From Micavibrio sp. UBA7689 (GTDB taxonomy: Bacteria > Pseudomonadota > Alphaproteobacteria > Micavibrionales > Micavibrionaceae): a stretch of 64,000 bases of DNA. Made by a program: the position numbers and the translations under genes. Shown here piece after piece: positions 59,456 through 64,000 of this stretch (the first letter of the stretch is position 1; each line of letters begins with the position of its first letter). The stretch covers positions 107,312 through 171,311 of the forward strand of contig DLGR01000034.1 of assembly GCA_002482805.1 (NCBI GenBank), written 5' to 3'. Under the pieces are notes generated by a model. It saw only the letters and a program-made list of their open reading frames with translations, made no database searches and was not told the origin of the DNA.

Positions 59456-61069
59456 ATGGCTGACAAACTTCTAGACGTCAAAAACCTTTCCGTTGATTTC
59501 AAAACCACCGATGGCGCGTTCCATGCGGTCAAAAATGTTTCCTTCTCGATAAACAAGGGCGAAACGCTGGCTCTGGTCGGCGAATCCGGCTCGGGCAAAT
59601 CCGTTACCGCGCTTTCGATCATGCAGCTTCTCCCGTATCCCCTCGCCTCGCATCCCTCGGGAAGCATCACGTTCGAAGGTCAGGAACTGGTCGGCAAGAA
59701 AGAAACTTTCCTGCGCACAATCCGCGGCTCGCAGATCGGGATGATCTTTCAGGAGCCGATGACAGCGCTGAACCCGCTGCACACGATTGAACGCCAGATC
59801 GGCGAGATTTTGAAACTCCATCAAAAAATGAACGAAGCCGCCGTTAAAAAACGCGTGCTCGAATTGATGGATCTGGTGCAACTCCCGAAATTGAAAGACC
59901 GTCTCAACGCCTACCCGCATGAACTCTCGGGCGGACAGCGCCAGCGCGTGATGATCGCGATGGCCCTCGCCAACAATCCCGAACTTCTGATCGCGGACGA
60001 GCCTACCACAGCGCTCGATGTCACGGTGCAGGCGGAAATTCTGGAGCTGCTCGAACGTCTGCAAAAAGAACTCAATATGGCGATGCTGATTATCACACAT
60101 GATCTTTCCATTGTTGAAAAATTCGCGGACCATGTCTGCGTGATGAAAAACGGTGAAATCGTTGAACAAAACGCGACTACCGCTTTGTTTTCCGCCCCCA
60201 AGCAGGAATATACGAAGATGTTGCTGTCATCCCAACCGCGCGGCGTTGCCAAACCCGCCCCCGATATTTCGCCTGTGGTGCTCGAAGCCAAAGATATCCG
60301 CGTGCATTTCCCCCGTGCCAAAAACTGGTACGGCAAAGTCACGGAAGTGGTGAAAGCCGTGGATGGTTTGAACGTCACTATCAAGCAGGGCCACACGGTG
60401 GGCGTGGTCGGTGAATCGGGCTCGGGTAAATCCACGCTCGGCTTTGCCCTGCTCCGCCTCGTCAACGGCCAAGGTCAGATCAAATTCAACGGCGCGGATA
60501 TCTCCGCCTATAACCGCAAACAAATGACGCCGCTCCGTGAAGACATGCAGATCGTGTTTCAGGATCCGTTCGGCTCATTGTCTCCGCGCATGTCTGTCGC
60601 TGAAATCATCGGTGAAGGATTGAAAGTCCACCGAGCGAATTTAACGCCCGCAGAGCGCGACGAACTGGTGGTAAAAGTCCTCAACGATGTGCATTTAAAC
60701 CCCGACACGCGCCATCGCTACCCGCATGAATTTTCGGGCGGCCAGCGCCAGCGTATCGCCATCGCACGCGCCATGGTACTGGAACCCAAATTCGTGGTGC
60801 TGGATGAACCCACGTCCGCGCTTGATGTTTCCGTGCAATCGCAGATCGTCGATCTCTTGCGCGAACTGCAGGAAAAACACAATCTTGCCTATCTGTTTAT
60901 ATCGCATGACTTACGCGTCGTGCGGGCCATGGCGCATGATCTGATCGTGATGAAGGATGGTGTTGTTGTAGAATCAGGCCCAGCGTCGCAAATCTTCGCG
61001 AACCCTAAACAAAGCTATACCAAAATCTTGATGGAAGCCGCGCTGAATCTTAAAGCACGTGCGGCATAA
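59456..61069 (+). CDS. yejF: YejF-type ABC ATPase with two nucleotide-binding domains (peptide import)
   Basis: 537 residues with two complete ABC domains. In the first, Walker A is GESGSGKS (about residue 42), the signature LSGGQRQRV and Walker B LLIADEPTTALD. In the second, GESGSGKS recurs at about 320, then FSGGQRQRI and FVVLDEPTSALD. The linker carries oligopeptide-importer sequence (VHFPRAKNWYGKVTEVVKAVDGLN). It energises the YejB/YejE channel. TAAATA ends six bases before the ATG. Confidence 0.96.
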   Translation: MADKLLDVKNLSVDFKTTDGAFHAVKNVSFSINKGETLALVGESGSGKSVTALSIMQLLPYPLASHPSGSITFEGQELVGKKETFLRTIRGSQIGMIFQEPMTALNPLHTIERQIGEILKLHQKMNEAAVKKRVLELMDLVQLPKLKDRLNAYPHELSGGQRQRVMIAMALANNPELLIADEPTTALDVTVQAEILELLERLQKELNMAMLIITHDLSIVEKFADHVCVMKNGEIVEQNATTALFSAPKQEYTKMLLSSQPRGVAKPAPDISPVVLEAKDIRVHFPRAKNWYGKVTEVVKAVDGLNVTIKQGHTVGVVGESGSGKSTLGFALLRLVNGQGQIKFNGADISAYNRKQMTPLREDMQIVFQDPFGSLSPRMSVAEIIGEGLKVHRANLTPAERDELVVKVLNDVHLNPDTRHRYPHEFSGGQRQRIAIARAMVLEPKFVVLDEPTSALDVSVQSQIVDLLRELQEKHNLAYLFISHDLRVVRAMAHDLIVMKDGVVVESGPASQIFANPKQSYTKILMEAALNLKARAA

Positions 61070-62776
61070 TTATTCGCCCATGGCCGTTCCTTCACGACGG
61101 GAATCCGCGGCGCCCGTCATCATGCCGTTGGCGAACGATATGGCGGTAATACCGCTGACGAGCCCGAGTACTTTCACGGGATGACCTTTGGCTTTCAACG
61201 ATTCCGCCATCACGGCTGCGCCTTCTTCCATTTCGATTTCGCGGCCGCGGTTGATGACATTGGGCGCCGCCAGCGCGGAAACCAGATCCTGTTTCCAATC
61301 GATCATTGCAATTACGCGCTGTAAAATATAACCCGGAATGCCCGAACCGCCCGCCGATCCGATCACGAGAAACGGTTTGCCGTCGGGAGAGAACACAATC
61401 AAAGGTGCGGCGTCATAGAGCGGACGCTTGCCGCCTTCGGCGCGATTAGCCACGGGCTTGCCGTCGACTTCGGGTACGAAGGAAAATTCCCCGAGTTGGT
61501 TGTTCAACATAAAACCGTTCACCATGATACGTGATCCGAATGTGTCCTGTACGCTCGACGTCATGGAAACGATATTGCCGCGGGCATCGACGATGGAGAT
61601 ATGCGACGTACCGGGTGGTTTCGGATAAACGGGTTCTCTGGCGGCGGGTTTCAATTTTTCCCATCCCGACGGATTGCCGTACATCACTTTCAGGCTCGCC
61701 GTGTCCGGTGATATCAACGCCGCACGGGTTTTCAGGTAATTCCCATCCAGCAAACGTTCGCCGGGGCTTTGCACGTAATGCGGATCGCCCATGTAATAAT
61801 TTTTATCGGCCAGCGCGAGACGCTCCGCCTCAACAATCAAATTCCACGCGCCCGCATCCATCGCGCCTTTGGAAGCCATATCGAAATTGGCGACAACGCC
61901 GAGCGCGGACAACACCATCATCCCGCCTGCGGTCGGCTCCCCCGCCGTGCAGATCAGATAACCGCGATAGGTTTTGCAAACCGATTTACGCTCGATCGCT
62001 TCATAGGAAGCCATGTCCTCGATAGAAAGAAGCCCGGGATTATCACGATCGTCATGCACACGTTTGGCGACCAGTTCTGCATTTGCACCTTTGTAAAAAG
62101 CATCGGGACCATCCAGAGCGATCTTGCGCAGCAGACTGGCGTAGAGGTAATTCTTCAGGCGTCCGCCTTCGTTAATCGGCGTCGCGGCATCGGGAAAGAA
62201 ATACAGCAGTGCGTCATTGAAGAATTGCAGATTGCCTTCATCCTTTGCCACCGCCGCCGCAAGGCGTTTGGAAACGGTGAAACCCTCTTCGGCCAAACCT
62301 ATCGTGGGTGAAAACAAATCGCGCCAAGGCCTGCTCCCGAATTTCTTGTGCATCATCTCGAGCGCGCGCAAAGTGCCGGGAACGCCGACCGCGCGACCGC
62401 CCACTGCGGCATCTTCGAATGACATGGGTTTGCCGTCCTCACCGCGGAACAGATATTGCCCCGCCTCCATCGGCGCGGTTTCGCGGCCATCGAACGTGTG
62501 AACTTGTTTCGTGACCGCATCATAATAGAGAGCAACCGTGCCGCCGCCGATGCCCGATGCCTGCGGCTCCACCAAACCCAATGTGAGCTGGACTGCCACG
62601 GCAGCATCCGCCGCACTGCCCCCGCTTTTAAGGATCTCGTATCCTATGCGCGTTGCTTCGGGGTGGGCCGTTACCACCATGATTTTGCTGCCATAAGCCG
62701 TTTGGGATTGTGCGTGCGCGGGGCCTGAAAAGACCGTCAGAATGCTCAATATTTGTAAAAAAGCCAGATTTTTCAT
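61070..62776 (-). CDS. ggt: Gamma-glutamyltransferase
   Basis: 568 residues from the ATG at 62776, with a signal peptide ending AHA at about residue 22. GGSAADAAVAVQLTLGLVEPQASGIGGG is the family start. The autocatalytic cleavage site and nucleophile Thr lie in PGTSHISIVDARGNIVSMTSSVQDTFGS. Later GSAGGSGIPGYILQRVIAMIDW contributes the oxyanion region. It hydrolyses or transfers gamma-glutamyl groups, such as that of glutathione, in the periplasm. Convergent with yejF, ends abutting. Confidence 0.94.
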   Translation of the reverse strand: MKNLAFLQILSILTVFSGPAHAQSQTAYGSKIMVVTAHPEATRIGYEILKSGGSAADAAVAVQLTLGLVEPQASGIGGGTVALYYDAVTKQVHTFDGRETAPMEAGQYLFRGEDGKPMSFEDAAVGGRAVGVPGTLRALEMMHKKFGSRPWRDLFSPTIGLAEEGFTVSKRLAAAVAKDEGNLQFFNDALLYFFPDAATPINEGGRLKNYLYASLLRKIALDGPDAFYKGANAELVAKRVHDDRDNPGLLSIEDMASYEAIERKSVCKTYRGYLICTAGEPTAGGMMVLSALGVVANFDMASKGAMDAGAWNLIVEAERLALADKNYYMGDPHYVQSPGERLLDGNYLKTRAALISPDTASLKVMYGNPSGWEKLKPAAREPVYPKPPGTSHISIVDARGNIVSMTSSVQDTFGSRIMVNGFMLNNQLGEFSFVPEVDGKPVANRAEGGKRPLYDAAPLIVFSPDGKPFLVIGSAGGSGIPGYILQRVIAMIDWKQDLVSALAAPNVINRGREIEMEEGAAVMAESLKAKGHPVKVLGLVSGITAISFANGMMTGAADSRREGTAMGE

Positions 62777-62893
62777 AGAATTAAGGGGCAACCCGCCATT
62801 GAGACTTGCATTTGCGCCAGTTTGCCGTTAATTAACGGGCCTGCTGACTATGACTTTACTGTCATAAATTTAAAAAGAAAGAGGTGATTTGAT

Positions 62894-63094
62894 TTGGTTA
62901 CAGTATCCGTTCGCGATAACAACGTTGAGCAAGCTCTGCGCGTTCTGAAAAAGAAAATGCAGCGTGAAGGTCTCTTCCGCGAAATGAAACTGCGCCGCGA
63001 CTATGAGAAGCCAACCGCGAAAAGAAAACGCGAAGCCTCTGAAGCAGTCCGCCGCTGGCGCAAGCTGGAACGCAAACGCAAAGATCGCGATTAA
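62894..63094 (+). CDS. rpsU: Ribosomal protein S21
   Basis: 66 residues. [56 protein letters not shown] is standard bS21. The start is TTG, set by the GAGGTG ribosome site at 62881-62886 with seven bases between and by the family start MVxVxVRxN. A terminator follows. The TTG start may limit its output. Confidence 0.96.
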   Translation: MVTVSVRDNNVEQALRVLKKKMQREGLFREMKLRRDYEKPTAKRKREASEAVRRWRKLERKRKDRD

Positions 63095-63130
63095 GGGTCA
63101 AACCTGATCATGTGATTACCTTAAATTTTT

Positions 63131-63157
63131 AAAACCGCCCCTCGTTTGGGCGGTTTT
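63131..63157 (+). terminator. Bidirectional intrinsic terminator after rpsU
   Basis: AAAACCGCCC and GGGCGGTTTT form a perfect ten-base-pair stem around a seven-base loop. It serves rpsU and, with its A-run, the convergent protease gene at 63175. Confidence 0.93.
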
Positions 63158-63174
63158 GCTTTGTGCGGTTTATA

Positions 63175-63972
63175 TCAGGAAATATCTGCAGGACGGGGTA
63201 TCGGAAGCGGTATGTTCATCCGCAACGGGGAATCATTCGATGTGTTGATGGAAATTTCTTTCCATTCCTGCGCATTGGTGAACGACGTGGCATACTTAAA
63301 CGCATAACCGCTTTCCTGCGGGGTCATAAGATTGGGAAAGCGATTGTCCAAAATATAATCGCCGTCCGCCATCCGGACCAAAAGGACTGCATGATCGGCC
63401 ATCGCATTGGCATCACCATTGGTATTGACAAGAACGATCGATGTCGCGCCTTCGGGAATACCCATCCTTAATAGCTCGCGTTTCTTCCAAAGAACATAAT
63501 CTTCACAATCACCACCTAGCAAGGTTGGATTGGTATCATCCAGCGCGATTGGGAAACTCCACACTTCATCTTTGTTTTGACTGTCGATATCATTGATGGG
63601 AACGATTGTGGTATTGCCGCGCGTGTTGACTCCTTCAACCATCGACTTCAATTCGGAACGGACAACTTCAAAATTATTCCCGTGATACGCACACTCCATA
63701 TAATCCACATCGCAGAGGATAGTGTAGCCCATGACATTCACATCGACGGCCGGTCCATAAACAAGATAGTGCGGGTCTTTCAAAACCTGTTGTTCGAGCG
63801 CAGGCGTAAAATCCAGGATCGGGTTAAATGCTTCGCTGAGCGATACCGGCTCTTTCGGAGTCGTGGTGGAGGAAGAAGCCGACGCAGCATTCTCATCGAC
63901 GAAATTGAGACCGAGCGCACCAACGGCAAGCGTTAGTGCAGCAGCAAGCGTCCTTCTCACTCCGTGTGACAT
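63175..63972 (-). CDS. Bacterial transglutaminase-like cysteine protease (BTLCP/LapG-like)
   Basis: 265 residues with a signal peptide (hydrophobic residues 7-22). The catalytic triad of the family is complete: Cys in LLGGDCEDYVLWKKRELLRMGIP, His in MADHAVLLVRM and Asp in DYILDNRFPNL. LapG-type members cut surface adhesins under c-di-GMP control; many others have unknown targets. No adhesin or LapD partner is seen in this window. The 28 bases to the window edge hold its ribosome region. Confidence 0.9.
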   Translation of the reverse strand: MSHGVRRTLAAALTLAVGALGLNFVDENAASASSSTTTPKEPVSLSEAFNPILDFTPALEQQVLKDPHYLVYGPAVDVNVMGYTILCDVDYMECAYHGNNFEVVRSELKSMVEGVNTRGNTTIVPINDIDSQNKDEVWSFPIALDDTNPTLLGGDCEDYVLWKKRELLRMGIPEGATSIVLVNTNGDANAMADHAVLLVRMADGDYILDNRFPNLMTPQESGYAFKYATSFTNAQEWKEISINTSNDSPLRMNIPLPIPRPADIS

Positions 63973-64000
63973 ACTTACTCCATAGGTTCAGGTCGTGAAT

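Noticed and set aside
1..64000. CRISPR arrays, tRNA/rRNA genes and insertion sequences
   Set aside because: I looked for spaced direct repeats, CCA-ended cloverleafs, rRNA cores and transposase motifs with terminal repeats and saw none; a tool-based scan could still find a short tRNA.

Overview
The window is a chromosomal segment of a flagellated alphaproteobacterium. The evidence is the combination of FlbT, FlaF, FliX, a FlbD-type sigma54 activator, SciP and a nearly canonical CtrA, a set known from the Caulobacter-type flagellar and cell-cycle circuit. FlhF and FlhG are also present, and they usually accompany polar flagella. The flagellum and FlhF/FlhG mix would suit a Micavibrio- or Rhodospirillales-like lineage, but I cannot fix the genus by eye. 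Base composition looks even (about half G+C), apart from an AT-rich gap at 15747-16150. I saw no tRNA, rRNA, insertion sequence, phage or CRISPR array.

Layout. 1-36.7 kb is almost entirely flagellar. A partial fliL faces left. Then come flgF-flgG-flgA-flgH; a leftward block (small membrane protein, SRPBCC protein, dksA, fliX); flgI-flgJ-like-flgN-like-fliK-flgD-flgE; flagellin; flbT-flaF; a flaG-like gene; sciP; fliF-fliG-fliH-fliN-terB-like-flbD; two leftward lipoproteins; flhA; flhF-flhG; a second FliK-like gene; fliJ-fliI (leftward); and ctrA. 36.8-51.8 kb is mixed metabolism and envelope: a GT-C/SMR/GT2 glycolipid cassette, pgsA, pyrD, kdsB, and the YejA, YejB and YejE subunits of a peptide importer. 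52.5-57.5 kb is an arginine cluster: argB leftward, then two GNAT-like paralogues, argD and argF rightward. 57.6-64 kb holds a YihY-type membrane protein, three small unknown genes behind a Fur-box-like palindrome, YejF, gamma-glutamyltransferase, rpsU and a transglutaminase-like protease.

Regulation visible in the DNA. Two sigma54 (-24/-12) elements with exact GG-to-GC spacing precede flgF and flgI, which fits the FliX/FlbD genes encoded beside them. Full CtrA boxes (TTAA-N7-TTAA) precede the flagellin gene and ctrA itself. Together with SciP this makes a compact copy of the Caulobacter late-flagellar circuit.

Most unusual signal. The two GNAT-like genes beside argB/argD/argF each carry a homologous leader of about 173 nt. 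Each leader has a TTGTAx/TATAAC promoter, a 17-codon leader ORF starting at or near the expected +1 and containing Arg codons, a stop codon lying inside a long-range pairing element, a covarying mid-leader hairpin, competing hairpins, and an intrinsic terminator with a U-run. This looks like a duplicated ribosome-dependent attenuator linked to arginine. I know of no described proteobacterial element of this form, but I could not search.
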